From assembly GCF_008087625.1 (NCBI RefSeq), contig NZ_CP042997.1, positions 1,054,001 through 1,118,000 of the forward strand: 64,000 nucleotides of DNA, read 5' to 3'. The notes under the pieces were generated by a model. The model did not search any database. It was not told where the DNA came from and was given only the letters and a program-made list of their open reading frames with translations. The first letter of the stretch is position 1, and every line of letters starts with the position of its first letter. Source of the stretch: Aquisphaera giovannonii. Its GTDB lineage: Bacteria > Planctomycetota > Planctomycetia > Isosphaerales > Isosphaeraceae. Positions 43,620-53,700 of the stretch are shown here, one piece after another. Position numbers and translations under genes: made by a program.

Positions 43620-44321
43620 ATGTCCCGGAATGGGGTCCAGGATGAGGCCGCGGCGGGGCCCGAGAAGAGATGGGCCCGGCGCAAGCACGCGAGGCCGGGC
43701 GAGCTGATCGCCGCGGCCCTCGATTGCTTCGCGGAGCGGGGCTTCGCGGCGACGAGGCTGGAGGAGGTTGCGGCGCGGGCGGGGGTGACGAAGGGGACGG
43801 TCTACCTGTATTTCCCCAACAAGGAGGAGCTGTTCAAGGCCGTCGTCCGGGAGTCGCTGATCGCCAACCTGGAGAAGGCCCTCGAGGGCGTGGCACCGGC
43901 CGGCGACGACCCGGAGGCGCGGCTCCGGCGGCTGGTGGACTTCATGATCGGGAAGGTGCTGGACTCCCCCCTGGCGGTCATCCCCAAGCTCGTGATCGCC
44001 GAGGCGTCGAACTTCCCGGAACTCGCGAAGTTCTACCTCGACGAGGTGATCGGCCGCGGCCGCCGCCACGTCGCGGCCGCCATCCGCGAGGGCATCGAGC
44101 GCGGGCAGTTCCGCCCGGTGGACCCGGAGCACGCCTTCTTCAGCTTCGTCGCGCCGATCCTGCTGGCGGCGATCTGGAGCAGGACCTTCGGCCCGGTGGA
44201 CGACCGTCCGCTCGACGGCCCGGCGATGATCCGCGATCACCTCGAGCTCTTCTTCCGCGGCCTCGCGCCGGGACCGGCGACGACGGCCCGCGCGAGCGAG
44301 ACGAAAAGGAGGAAGCGATGA
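43620..44321 (+). CDS. TetR/AcrR family transcriptional repressor
   Basis: A 233-residue regulator. The N-terminal helix-turn-helix (about 25-80) contains IAAALDCFAERGFAATRLEEVAARAGVTKGTVYLYFPNKEELF, the classic TetR signature. The C-terminal ligand domain (about 90-215) resembles the TetR_C group with VIPKLVIAEASNFPELAKFYLDEVIGRGR. It is the first gene of an operon with a HlyD-type adaptor, an ABC ATPase and two permeases, as in the E. coli CecR (YbiH)-YbhGFSR set. Its stop overlaps the next start as ATGA. An operator palindrome just upstream suggests autoregulation and release by a toxic ligand. Confidence 0.92.
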   Translation: MSRNGVQDEAAAGPEKRWARRKHARPGELIAAALDCFAERGFAATRLEEVAARAGVTKGTVYLYFPNKEELFKAVVRESLIANLEKALEGVAPAGDDPEARLRRLVDFMIGKVLDSPLAVIPKLVIAEASNFPELAKFYLDEVIGRGRRHVAAAIREGIERGQFRPVDPEHAFFSFVAPILLAAIWSRTFGPVDDRPLDGPAMIRDHLELFFRGLAPGPATTARASETKRRKR

Positions 44322-45466
44322 ACGGGACGCTCGCCGTCGAGAGGCCGCCCGCCGCTCGCGGGCCGCAGGCGCCAGGGCCGGGCCAGTCCGGCCCCCCTGC
44401 CCCGCCACCGTCGCCGTCGCGGCACGGGCCGCCTCGGATCGTGATCCTCCTCCTCGTCCTGGCCGCGGCCGGAGGAGGGGCGTGGTCTTTCGGCTTCCTG
44501 GACGTGGGCAAGATCCGCGATCGGCTCCCCTGGAAGGCGAAGGAGGACCGCTCGACGATCGTGATGCTGGGCAACGTGGACGTCCGCCAGGTGAACCTCG
44601 CGTTCAAGGTGGACGGGCGGATCCAGGCCCTCGCCGTGGACGAGGGGGACGCGGTGAAGGCCGGGTCCGTGATCGCCTCGCTGGACCGGCGCTATTTCGA
44701 CGACGAGGTCCGCACCGCGAAGGCCCGGCGCGACGCCCTGGCCGCGACGCTCGCCCGGCTCGAGCACGGCTCGCGTCCCGAGGAGATCGCCCAGGCGAGG
44801 GCCCTGGTGGACCAGCGGGCCGCCGAGGTCCACCGGGCGCAGGTGGACTTCCGGCGGAGCGAGAACCTGCTGGAGCGGCAATCGGTCTCCCGGCAGGAAT
44901 ATGACCACGACGAGGCCGCCGCCCGCGAGGCGGTCGCCCAGCTCGCCTACGCCCGCGAGGCCTTGCGGCTCGCGGAGATCGGGCCCCGCGTCGAGGACAT
45001 CGCGAACGCCCGCGCCCAGCTCGCCGAGGCCGACGCCGAACTCGTCCGGATCGATCGGAGGCTCGCGGATTCCCGCCTCATCGCCCCCGGCGACGGCGTG
45101 ATCCTCACGAGGGCCCGGGAGGTCGGCGCGATCGTCCAGCCGGGCGAGGTCGTCTTCACGCTCACCCTCGCCACGCCGGTCTGGGTCCGGACCTACATCG
45201 ACGAGCCCGACCTGGGGGACGTCCGTCCGGGCGCCGAGGTCGAGGTCGTGACCGACTCCCGGCCGTCGAGCCCCTGCCGAGGCCACGTCGGCTACATCTC
45301 GCCGACCGCGGAGTTCACGCCCAAGACCGTGGAGACGCCGGAGCTCCGCACGCAGCTCGTCTACCGGGTCCGGGTCGTCGTGGACAACCCCGACGGAGGC
45401 CTCCGCCAGGGGATGCCGGTGACCGTGCGCTTGCCGAGGCCGCGGGGGGAGGTGTCCACGCCATGA
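44318..45466 (+). CDS. HlyD-family periplasmic adaptor (membrane fusion protein), YbhG-like
   Basis: A 382-residue protein. After a proline-rich cytoplasmic head comes one membrane segment (about 41-60, IVILLLVLAAAGGGAWSFGF). The HlyD/RND_mfp core follows: lipoyl-like half (VDVRQVNLAFKVDGRIQALAVDEGDAVKAG), a coiled-coil hairpin (about 125-225, with ARALVDQRAAEVHRAQVDFRRSENLLERQSVSRQEYDH), the second lipoyl half (LIAPGDGVILTRAREVGAIVQPGEVVFTL) and a beta-barrel domain. It would connect the ABC-2 transporter encoded downstream to the outer membrane. The start overlaps the TetR stop (ATGA). Confidence 0.92.
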   Translation: MNGTLAVERPPAARGPQAPGPGQSGPPAPPPSPSRHGPPRIVILLLVLAAAGGGAWSFGFLDVGKIRDRLPWKAKEDRSTIVMLGNVDVRQVNLAFKVDGRIQALAVDEGDAVKAGSVIASLDRRYFDDEVRTAKARRDALAATLARLEHGSRPEEIAQARALVDQRAAEVHRAQVDFRRSENLLERQSVSRQEYDHDEAAAREAVAQLAYAREALRLAEIGPRVEDIANARAQLAEADAELVRIDRRLADSRLIAPGDGVILTRAREVGAIVQPGEVVFTLTLATPVWVRTYIDEPDLGDVRPGAEVEVVTDSRPSSPCRGHVGYISPTAEFTPKTVETPELRTQLVYRVRVVVDNPDGGLRQGMPVTVRLPRPRGEVSTP

Positions 45467-45812
45467 GAAATCACCTGGCCTATGATCTTGCCATTCGACA
45501 CCACGACTCCTCCGTCCTCGGCGCCGGCTCGATCGACGAAGTCACGTCTGTCCCCTCTCCCGCTCGGCGGGAGAGGGCTAGGGTGAGGGTCTTCCTGACT
45601 TCATCCGGGGCTCGCCCCACCCTCACCCCACCCCTCTCCCGCAAGCGGGAGAGGGAGAGGATTTTCTGCCCGCGGCTCGGGGTTATAAAGGGCTCAGGAG
45701 TTCGGAACAGGGGAATTCGGTCGCACGCAAGAATTAGCCATCCTGGGGGACGGCATACCTGGGCGGCCTGCGTGTGCAAGCCTCCCGCGCCTCCGCATCG
45801 GAGGCCCCGCGC
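45467..45812. other. Gap inside the efflux operon carrying an inserted repeat
   Basis: 346 bases with no gene, interrupting an operon whose other members touch or overlap. It carries the palindromic repeat at 45551-45660. The ABC gene start is preceded by GGAGG at 45800-45804. Confidence 0.5.
45551..45660. repeat. Palindromic intergenic repeat (CCCTCTCCCGC type)
   Basis: CCCTCTCCCGC pairs with GCGGGAGAGGG within each half, and GGGTGAGGG pairs with CCCTCACCC across the middle. It resembles widespread BIME/REP-like intergenic palindromes. It sits between the HlyD-like and ABC genes and could reduce read-through or stabilise the mRNA. Confidence 0.75.
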
Positions 45813-47555
45813 ATGAGCTACGCCGACGCCCCCCTCGTGATCGCCGACGCCCTGACGAAGCGGTTCGACGCCGCCTCGCCGCCGGCCGTGGACGCGCTGA
45901 GCTTCTCGATCGAGCCCGGGCGGGTGACGGGGCTGGTCGGGCCCGACGGGGCGGGGAAGACGACGCTGTTGCGGCTGATCGCGGGGCTGCTCCTCCCCAC
46001 CTCCGGGTCGGTCCGCGCCTGCGGGCTGGACACCCGGACGGGCCTGGAGGCGATCCGCCGGGCGGTCAGCTACATGCCGCAGCGGTTCGGGCTGTACGAG
46101 GACCTCACCGTGGCGGAAAACCTCGCGCTCCACGCCGACCTCCGGGCGGTCGTCGGCGAGGAGCGGCGGCGGACGGTGGCCCGGCTGCTGGAGTTCACGG
46201 GCCTTGGACCGTTCACCGGGCGGCTCGCCGGCCGGCTCTCGGGCGGGATGAAGCAGAAGCTCGGGCTGGCGTGTGCCCTCGTCCGCAGGCCGGATCTCCT
46301 GCTGCTGGACGAGCCGAGCGTCGGCGTGGACCCGATCTCCCGCCGCGAGCTCTGGAAGCTCGTGTACGACCTGGTGGACCAGGGGATCGCCGTCGTCTGG
46401 AGCACGGCCTACCTGGATGAGGCGGAGCGATGCGGCTCCGTGCTCACGCTGGACAAGGGCCGCATCCTCTACGACGGCCCGCCCCGCGACCTGACCGCCC
46501 GCGTCGAGGGCCGCTGCTACCTCGTCCGCGGGGCCGAGCACCGGCGCCGGGTGCTCGCCTCGGCGATGCGACGGCCCGGGGTCGTGGACGGCGTGATCCA
46601 GGGCCGGAGCGTCCGGCTGGTGATGGCCCGGGGGCAGTCGCCGCCCGCGCCCGCCGAGCTCGAGGGGGCGGGCGAGCACGCGGAGGTCGTCGCCACGCCG
46701 CCCCGATTCGAGGACGCGTTCGTGAACCTCCTGGGAGGCGGGCCGAAGGAGGAATCTCCGCTGGCCGGCGAGGTCCGCGGGCCGTCGGCGGGCGAGGGCC
46801 CGGTGGTCGAGGCCCGCGGCCTGACCAAGCGGTTCGGCGCGTTCACGGCCGCCGACCGCGTGAGCTTCCGCATCGGCCGCGGCGAGATCTTCGGCCTGCT
46901 CGGCCCCAATGGCGCGGGGAAGTCCACGACGTTCAAGATGCTCTGCGGCCTGCTGAAGCCCACGGAAGGCTCCGCGCGGGTGGCGGGCGCGGACCTCGCC
47001 CGCGCCGGCGGGGCGGCCCGCGCCCGGCTCGGCTACATGGCCCAGAAGTTCTCGCTCTACGGCGACCTCAGCACCCGCCAGAACCTCGACTTCTTCTCCG
47101 GGGTGTATGGCCTCGCGGGCGCCCGGCGGCGGGCGGCGATCGACCGCATGGTGGGGGCCTTCGAGCTGGGCCCTTACATGGACAGCGGCGCCGGGGGCCT
47201 GCCGCTCGGCTACAAGCAGCGGCTGGCGCTCGCCTGCGCGATCCTCCACGACCCGCCGGTCCTCTTCCTGGACGAGCCGACCAGCGGCGTCGACCCGCTC
47301 ACGCGCCGCGAGTTCTGGTCGCACATCAACGCCATGGTGGAGCGCGGGGCCACGGTGCTCGTGACGACCCACTTCCTGGACGAGGCCGAGTACTGCGACC
47401 GCGTCGCGCTCGTCTACCGCGGCCGGGTCATCGCGGCCGGCTCGCCCGACGACCTGAAGGACTCGGTGAGGACCGCCGCGAACCCGGATCCGACGTTCGA
47501 GGACGCATTCGTGGACCTGGTGGCCGCGTTCGACGCGGGGCGGGGGGCGGCATGA
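45813..47555 (+). CDS. Fused two-domain ABC transporter ATPase, YbhF-like
   Basis: A 580-residue protein with two nucleotide-binding domains. NBD1 (about 5-235) has Walker A GPDGAGKTT, signature LSGGMKQK and Walker B LLLLDEPSVGVDP. NBD2 (about 329-565) has Walker A GPNGAGKST, Walker B LFLDEPTSGVDP, but a changed signature LPLGYKQ in place of LSGGxKQ, as in YbhF-type proteins. ATP hydrolysis powers the two ABC-2 permeases encoded next. The ATG giving MSYADAPLV follows GGAGG. Its stop overlaps the first permease start as ATGA. Confidence 0.93.
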   Translation: MSYADAPLVIADALTKRFDAASPPAVDALSFSIEPGRVTGLVGPDGAGKTTLLRLIAGLLLPTSGSVRACGLDTRTGLEAIRRAVSYMPQRFGLYEDLTVAENLALHADLRAVVGEERRRTVARLLEFTGLGPFTGRLAGRLSGGMKQKLGLACALVRRPDLLLLDEPSVGVDPISRRELWKLVYDLVDQGIAVVWSTAYLDEAERCGSVLTLDKGRILYDGPPRDLTARVEGRCYLVRGAEHRRRVLASAMRRPGVVDGVIQGRSVRLVMARGQSPPAPAELEGAGEHAEVVATPPRFEDAFVNLLGGGPKEESPLAGEVRGPSAGEGPVVEARGLTKRFGAFTAADRVSFRIGRGEIFGLLGPNGAGKSTTFKMLCGLLKPTEGSARVAGADLARAGGAARARLGYMAQKFSLYGDLSTRQNLDFFSGVYGLAGARRRAAIDRMVGAFELGPYMDSGAGGLPLGYKQRLALACAILHDPPVLFLDEPTSGVDPLTRREFWSHINAMVERGATVLVTTHFLDEAEYCDRVALVYRGRVIAAGSPDDLKDSVRTAANPDPTFEDAFVDLVAAFDAGRGAA

Positions 47556-48706
47556 GCGGTATCGCCGGGGCCGGCGCCAGCCTGCTGAGGGTCCGGGCCC
47601 TCGTCCGCAAGGAGTGCCTCCAGATCCTCCGCGACCCGAGCGCCTTCCTGATCGCCGGGGCGCTGCCGCTGCTCCTGCTGTTCATCTTCGGCACGGGGGT
47701 CTCCCTGGACCTCCGCCGGGTCCGGCTGGCGGTCGTGGTCGAGCAGCCGAGCCCGGAGGCCTCCAGCCTCGTGGACGCCTTCCGCAACTCGCCGTACTTC
47801 GACGTCCGCTTCGCGCGGCATCGGGGCGAGGTGGACGTCGACCTCGTGGACGGCCGGCTCGCCGGGATCGTCGTCCTCCGCGGCGACTTCGCGGAGCGGC
47901 TGGGCCGCGGCGAGGAGGCCCCCATCCAGGTCATCGTGGACGGCAGCGACCCGAACACCGCGGCGCTCGTGCAGGGCTATGTCCAGGGCGTCTGGCAGGG
48001 CTGGGTCGTGCAGGAATCCACGTCGCGGGCGAGCCTGGCGGACCGGCCCACCGCCCATCCACGCCTCTCGGCCGAGCCGAGGTTCTGGTTCAACGCGAAC
48101 CTGGACAGCCGGGCCTCGCTCCTGCCCGGGGCCGTGGCCATCAACCTCACGCTCATCGGCACGCTGCTCACGGCGCTCGTCGTCGCCCGCGAGTGGGAGC
48201 GGGGGACGATGGAATCGCTCCTGTCCACTCCGGCCAGGCGGTGGGAGATGCTCGTCGGCAAGATCGTGCCGTACCTGGGCCTCGGCCTGATCGCGATGGC
48301 GGTCTCCGTCGCCGCCGCGGTCTGGCTGTTCGACGTCCCGTTCCGCGGTTCGGTCGGGGCCCTCGTCGCGCTCTCGCTGGCGTACCTGGCGACGATGCTG
48401 ACGCTCGGCCTGCTCATCTCCACGAAGACGCGGAACCAGTTCGTCGCCTGCCAGGCCGCGCTCATCGCGGGCTTCCTGCCGGCGTTCGAGCTCTCCGGCT
48501 TCGTCTTCGAGATCGACGCCATGCCCGCGCCGATCCGCCTCCTCACGCGGATCCTGCCGCCGCGGTACTTCGTCTCGTCGCTCCAGACGATCTTCCTCGC
48601 GGGGGACGTGCCGTCGATCCTGATCCCCAACGGGCTGGTGCTGCTCGCGTTCGCGACCCTCTTCCTGACGCTCCTGGTCCGATCGACGCCCTCGCGGCTG
48701 GAGTGA
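47552..48706 (+). CDS. ABC-2 family transporter permease, YbhS-like
   Basis: A 384-residue membrane protein. One N-terminal helix (FLIAGALPLLLLFIFGTGVSL), a large periplasmic domain (about 50-180) and five C-terminal membrane helices including LIGTLLTALVVAREWERGTMESLLSTPARRWEMLVGK, the ABC-2 signature region. It pairs with the next permease to form the membrane channel of a YbhGFSR-type exporter. Translationally coupled to the ATPase (ATGA). Confidence 0.92.
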   Translation: MSGIAGAGASLLRVRALVRKECLQILRDPSAFLIAGALPLLLLFIFGTGVSLDLRRVRLAVVVEQPSPEASSLVDAFRNSPYFDVRFARHRGEVDVDLVDGRLAGIVVLRGDFAERLGRGEEAPIQVIVDGSDPNTAALVQGYVQGVWQGWVVQESTSRASLADRPTAHPRLSAEPRFWFNANLDSRASLLPGAVAINLTLIGTLLTALVVAREWERGTMESLLSTPARRWEMLVGKIVPYLGLGLIAMAVSVAAAVWLFDVPFRGSVGALVALSLAYLATMLTLGLLISTKTRNQFVACQAALIAGFLPAFELSGFVFEIDAMPAPIRLLTRILPPRYFVSSLQTIFLAGDVPSILIPNGLVLLAFATLFLTLLVRSTPSRLE

Positions 48707-48712
48707 CCTGCC

Positions 48713-49822
48713 ATGCTCGGACGCGTGCGGTGCCTGATCGTGAAGGAGTTCCTGGCCGTCTGGCGGGATAAGAAGAGCCGCATCATCCTCATCGTGCCGC
48801 CGCTGATCCAGATGACGGTCTTCACCTTCGCCGCGACACAGGAGGTGAAGGACGTGCCGGTGGCCGTCTACGACCAGGACCCGGGCACGTCCGGGCGCGA
48901 CCTCCTGATGCTCTTCGAGGGCTCGCCCAACTTCTCGAAGGTGATCCGCGTCCGCTCCGACGCCGAGGCCGCGCGGGCGCTCGGCGACCAGGACGCGGTG
49001 ATGGTCGTCCGCGTCGGCCAGGATTTCTCGCGGGAGCTCGCCGCCGGCCGCCCGGGGAAGGTGCAGCTCCTCCTGGACGGGCGGAGGTCGAACGCCTCGC
49101 GCGTGCTCTCCGGCTACGCCGCGGAGATCGTCGCCCGCTACGACGCCCGGCTCGCGGCCGCTCGCCGCGGGCCGCCGCCCGCGAGCACCGTGGTCGCCCG
49201 GGCGTGGTTCAACCCGAACCTGGAGGCGAAGTGGAGCACCGTCCCGGCGCTCGTGGCGATCCTCAGCACGCTGATGGGCCTGATGATCACGGGCATGTCC
49301 GTCGCCCGCGAGCGCGAGCTCGGCACGTTCGACCAGGTGCTCGTCTCCCCGCTCTCGCCGACCGAGATCCTGATCGGCAAGAGCATCCCCGCGATGGTCA
49401 TCGGCCTGGGCGAGGCGACCGGCATGATCCTCGTCGGCGTCCTCGTCTTCGGCGTCCCCTTCCGCGGCTCGATCCCGCTGCTCTACGTGAGCATCGCCGT
49501 GTACCTGTCCGCCCTGATCGGCGTCGGCCTGCTCGTCTCGAGCGTCGCGAGGACCCAGCAGCAGGCGATCCTCTACTCGTTCATGTTCATGGTCCCGGCG
49601 ATGCTCCTCTCCGGCTTCGCCACGCCGGTGGAGAACATGCCCGACTGGCTCCAGGCGGTCACCCTGGCCAACCCGGTCCGCCACTTCCTGGGGATCCTCA
49701 AGGGCCTCTTCCTCAAGGACCTCCCCGCCGCCGAGGTCGCCCGCCGGCTCGTCCCCCTCCTGATCATCGCGGCGTGCACGCTGACCTCGGCGAGCTGGCT
49801 CTTCCGCAGGCGGCTGGAGTGA
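48713..49822 (+). CDS. ABC-2 family transporter permease, YbhR-like
   Basis: A 369-residue membrane protein with the same plan as its neighbour: N-terminal helix (RIILIVPPLIQMTVFTFA), periplasmic domain, then five C-terminal helices with SVARERELGTFDQVLVSPLSPTEILIGK and LLSGFATPVENMPDWLQ. Starts 6 bases after the previous stop. It is the last gene of the operon, followed by a short hairpin. Confidence 0.92.
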   Translation: MLGRVRCLIVKEFLAVWRDKKSRIILIVPPLIQMTVFTFAATQEVKDVPVAVYDQDPGTSGRDLLMLFEGSPNFSKVIRVRSDAEAARALGDQDAVMVVRVGQDFSRELAAGRPGKVQLLLDGRRSNASRVLSGYAAEIVARYDARLAAARRGPPPASTVVARAWFNPNLEAKWSTVPALVAILSTLMGLMITGMSVARERELGTFDQVLVSPLSPTEILIGKSIPAMVIGLGEATGMILVGVLVFGVPFRGSIPLLYVSIAVYLSALIGVGLLVSSVARTQQQAILYSFMFMVPAMLLSGFATPVENMPDWLQAVTLANPVRHFLGILKGLFLKDLPAAEVARRLVPLLIIAACTLTSASWLFRRRLE

Positions 49823-49848
49823 CGCGGAGTCCCTCGTGCCATCCGTGC

Positions 49849-49864
49849 CCTGCCGACCGGCAGG
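49849..49864 (+). terminator. Short hairpin after the efflux operon
   Basis: CCTGCCG and CGGCAGG form a compact palindrome 27 bases after the last permease stop. There is no U tract, so it is only a terminator candidate. Confidence 0.3.
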
Positions 49865-50051
49865 CTCATCCTTGAATCGAGGGGGGCTCCCCGTCCGACC
49901 GGCGTTGGGATGACGGCCCTGGCCGGCCGCGGTGGACAGGCATCAGCAGTTCAATGATCCCTGGAATTGAGTGAATTCTTGTGGGATCCTGCTGATTGTA
50001 CGAGGCGGTCGGCGGACGATCGCGATCGGCGATGGACGACGGAGGCTTGCC

Positions 50052-50522
50052 ATGAAGCGCACACGGCGAGTCGTCGGGAAGGCCCCCGACCTCATCTATG
50101 AAGTCACCGAGGAGTTTCTGCCCGGCGGGCGGTTCCGTACACTCTCGATCGAGGGCAATGTCCGGCTGACGCCCGGGCGGAACCCGCACTCGGGGAATTA
50201 TCGTTCCCCGTTTGACCATCACGGCCATCTCATCGCCGATGAGTTCGGGGGCCCGGGGGACGCGGACAGCGGCAACATCGTCGCCATGCACGGGCATGCC
50301 AACAACGGGGCCGGCGGGGAGTATCGAGCGATGGAACGCGCCGTCAGGCAACTCCTCGGGAATCAGACCGGCAGGATGCGAGTGGAGGTCGGGTACAAGG
50401 GCACCGTCGACGAACGGCCTCACGTCTTCGAGATCGAGGTGTGGTTCGCCAACGGCATGCGTTCGAGGTGGAAGGTCTTCAACTTCTATCCTTACTTGCC
50501 GAATCCCTCCCGAGCGCGTTGA
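50052..50522 (+). CDS. DNA/RNA non-specific endonuclease-like domain protein
   Basis: A 156-residue protein. The central part DHHGHLIADEFGGPGDADS, followed by NIVAMHGHANNGAGGEYRAME, matches the pattern of the second DNA/RNA non-specific endonuclease family found in polymorphic toxins (GHLIA.RFGGPG...N.VP....N.G.YR.LE), with the DHHGH region as the presumed catalytic histidine site. The protein is only the nuclease-like domain: no signal peptide, no delivery domain. GGAGG lies 6 bases before the ATG giving MKRTRRVVG. The upstream 80 bases are relatively AT-rich and could hold a promoter. No immunity gene is adjacent, so a toxin role is unproven. Confidence 0.6.
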   Translation: MKRTRRVVGKAPDLIYEVTEEFLPGGRFRTLSIEGNVRLTPGRNPHSGNYRSPFDHHGHLIADEFGGPGDADSGNIVAMHGHANNGAGGEYRAMERAVRQLLGNQTGRMRVEVGYKGTVDERPHVFEIEVWFANGMRSRWKVFNFYPYLPNPSRAR

Positions 50523-50715
50523 GGCGGCCGCCGCGACGACCGAGACCCGCGACCCGGCTGTGGGAGCGAGGGCTCGCCGATCGGCGGGCGAGATGGAGGC
50601 GCTCTCGGAGGAACGAAGTAGACCATCTCTTCTGACCCTCACCCATGTCATTCGGGCGATGATGACGCGCCGCGATCGGCGTCGCCTTGACGACTCTGCC
50701 GATCGAGGAGGCCCC

Positions 50716-53700
50716 TCATCCGACCTCGGGGGCCGGCCCGTCCGCCCGCGGGGAAGGCGCCCCCGGGTCGAACCAGGCGTAGAGGGCCGGCAGGACGACG
50801 AGCTTCAGGAGGGTGCTCGTGATCAGGCCGCCGATGACGACCGTGGCCAGCGGCCGCTGGACCTCCGCGCCGGATCCGTGGGAGAGGGCCATGGGGACGA
50901 AGCCCAGGCTGGCCACCAGGCCGGTCATCAGGATCGGCCGCAGTCGCGCCATGGAGGCCTCGCCCACGGCCCGGAGGACCGGGGTCCCCTGCTCCACGAG
51001 CTGGCGGATCGCCGAGACGAGGACCAGGCCGTCGAGGACCGCCACGCCCGAGAGGGCGATGAAGCCGACGCCCGCGGAGATGCTGAAGTTCAGCCCGCGC
51101 AGCCAGAGCGCCAGCACCCCGCCGATCGCCCCCAGCGGGACCGACAGGAAGATCAGCATCGCCAGGCTCACCGAGCCGAACGTCGCGTAGAGAAGGAGCA
51201 TGATCAGCGACAGCGCGATCGGCACGACGATCGTCAGCCGCCTGGTGGCCGATTGGAGGTTCTCGAACGTGCCGCCCCATTCCACCCTGTAGCCGCGGGG
51301 CAGGGTGACCTCGGCGGCCACCCGCCGCTGCGCCTCGGCGACGAACGAGGCGAGGTCGCGGTCGCGGACGTTGCACTGGACCATCGCCCGCCGCCGCCGG
51401 TCCTTCCGCCAGACCTCGTACACGCCGTCCACCATCTTGATGTCGGCGACCGACTCCAGGGCCACCTGCTTGCCGGCCGACGTGGTCAGCAGCAGGTTGC
51501 GGATCGCGTCCACGTCCTGGCGGTACTCCGGCGCGATGCGGACCTGGAGGTCGAACCGCCGCTCGCCCTCCACGACCTGGCCGACGACCTTGCCGCCCAG
51601 CGCGGCGCCGACGTCGAGGACCTCCGCGCCGTCGATCCCGCGGCGGTCGATCCGGTCGCGGTCGATGTCGATCTGGAGGAAGGGCAGCCCGCCCAGCGAC
51701 TGGGCCTTCACCTCGCTGGCCCCCGGGACGGACCGGAGCACCTCGGCCAGGGCGTTCGACTTCTCCTGGAGGACGCCCAGGTCGTCGCCGAAGAGGCTCA
51801 GCCCCACGTCGGCCCGCACGCCGGCCAGCAGGTCGTTGAACCGCAGCTCGATCGGCTGCGTGAACGCCAGGAAGGTCCCGGGCAGGACGCGGCCGCCGAG
51901 CTCCTCGATGGCCCGGATCAGCCCGTCCCGGTCGTGCACCCTCGTCCATCGCTCGGGGGGCTGGAGCAGGACGAACACGTCGGTCAGGTTCACCCCCGCG
52001 GGGTCGATGCCGATCTCCGGCCGGCCGGTCCGGCTGACCACCGACTTGATCTCGTCCGGGAAGGCCTCCCGCAGCGCCCGCTCGAAGTGGGTCGTGTCCT
52101 GGATCCCCTCGGAGAGCGCCGCGTCGGGGGGGCGGACGAGGACGACCACGAGGTCCCCCTCGTCGAGCTTGGGGATGAACTCGCCGCCCAGGGAGAGGGC
52201 GATCGGCACGGTCGCCGCCAGGGCGGCGATCGCCATGAGCGCGACGGGGATCGGGCGGCGGATCGCCCAGCCCAGCGGCGCGCGGTAGGCGCGCTTCGCC
52301 AGGCGGATCGGCAGCGTCTCCCGCTCCGACGCCCCGGGCCGCAGGAAGAAGGAGGCCAGGACCGGGGTGGCGGTCAGGGACAGCAGCAGCGACCCGCTCA
52401 GCGCGAAGATCACCGTGAGGGCCATCGGCCGGAACATCTTCCCCTCCACCCCCTCCAGGGCGAGGATCGGCAGGTGGACCAGAGTGATGATCCCGACGCC
52501 GAAGACGACCGGCTTGCGCACCTCCCTCGTCGCCGCGCGGACCACCTCCGCCGCCGCCTCGCCCGGGCGGGCGTGGGAGAGGCGGTGGACGATGTTCTCC
52601 ATGACGATCACGGCGCTGTCGACGATCAGGCCGAAGTCGATGGCCCCCAGGCTCATCAGGCTGCCCGCCACGCCGAAGTAGAGCATCAGCTCGCCCGCGA
52701 AGAGCATGGAGAGCGGGATCGCGAGCGCCACGATCAGGCCGGCCCGGAGGTTCCCCAGCAGCACGAGCAGCACGGCGACGACCAGCACGCCCCCCTCGGC
52801 CAGGTTCCGCGACACGGTGGCGATGGTCCGCTCGATGAGCGCGGCCCGGTCGTAGAAGGGGTCGATGACGACCCCCTCCGGGAGGCCCTCCTGGATCTCC
52901 GCCAGCTTCTCCTTGATCCGGTCGACCACCACGCGGGAGTTCTCGCCCATGAGCATCAGCACCGTCGCGGTCGCGGCCTCGCCCCGGCCGTCCCGCGTGA
53001 CGGCGCCGGCCCGGATCATCGGGGCGAACCGCACCTCCGCCACGTCCCGGACGTGGATCGGCGTGCCGCTCGGCGTGGCCTCCAGGAGCACGTCGCCCAG
53101 CTCGTCCAGGTCGTTGATCAGGCCGACGGTGCGGATGACCCGCTGCTGGCCGTTGCGCTCCAGGTAGCCGCCGCCGGCGCTGCCGTTGTTCCGGGCGATC
53201 GCCTGGAAGACCCGGTTGACCGAGATCCCCCGGCTCATGAGCTTCTGGGGATCCAGCCGCACCTCGTACGTCTTCAGCTCGCCGCCGAAGGCATTGACCT
53301 CCACCACGCCGGGGATGCTCTTCAGCGGCCTCGCGACCTCCCAGTCGAGGATGGTCCGCAGGTCCATCAGCGACCGCCTCGTCGGGGCGTCGTCGGCGTT
53401 GCGGACCTCGAACTGGAAGACCTCGCCCAGGCCGGTGGCGATCGGGCCCATCTCCGGCTGGCCGTACTCGGCGGGGATCTGCGAGCGGACCAGGGCCAGC
53501 CGCTCGCCCACCTGCTGCCGGGCCCAGTAGATGTCCACGCCCTCCTCGAAGACCACGGTGACGCCCGAGATGCCGAACTGCGAGAAGGAGCGGACCTCCT
53601 GGACCCGCGGGATGCCGTTCATCGCGTTCTCGACCGGGACCGTGATGAACCGCTCGACCTCCTCGGGCCCGAGCGCCGGGGCGTTCGTCAGCGCCATGAC

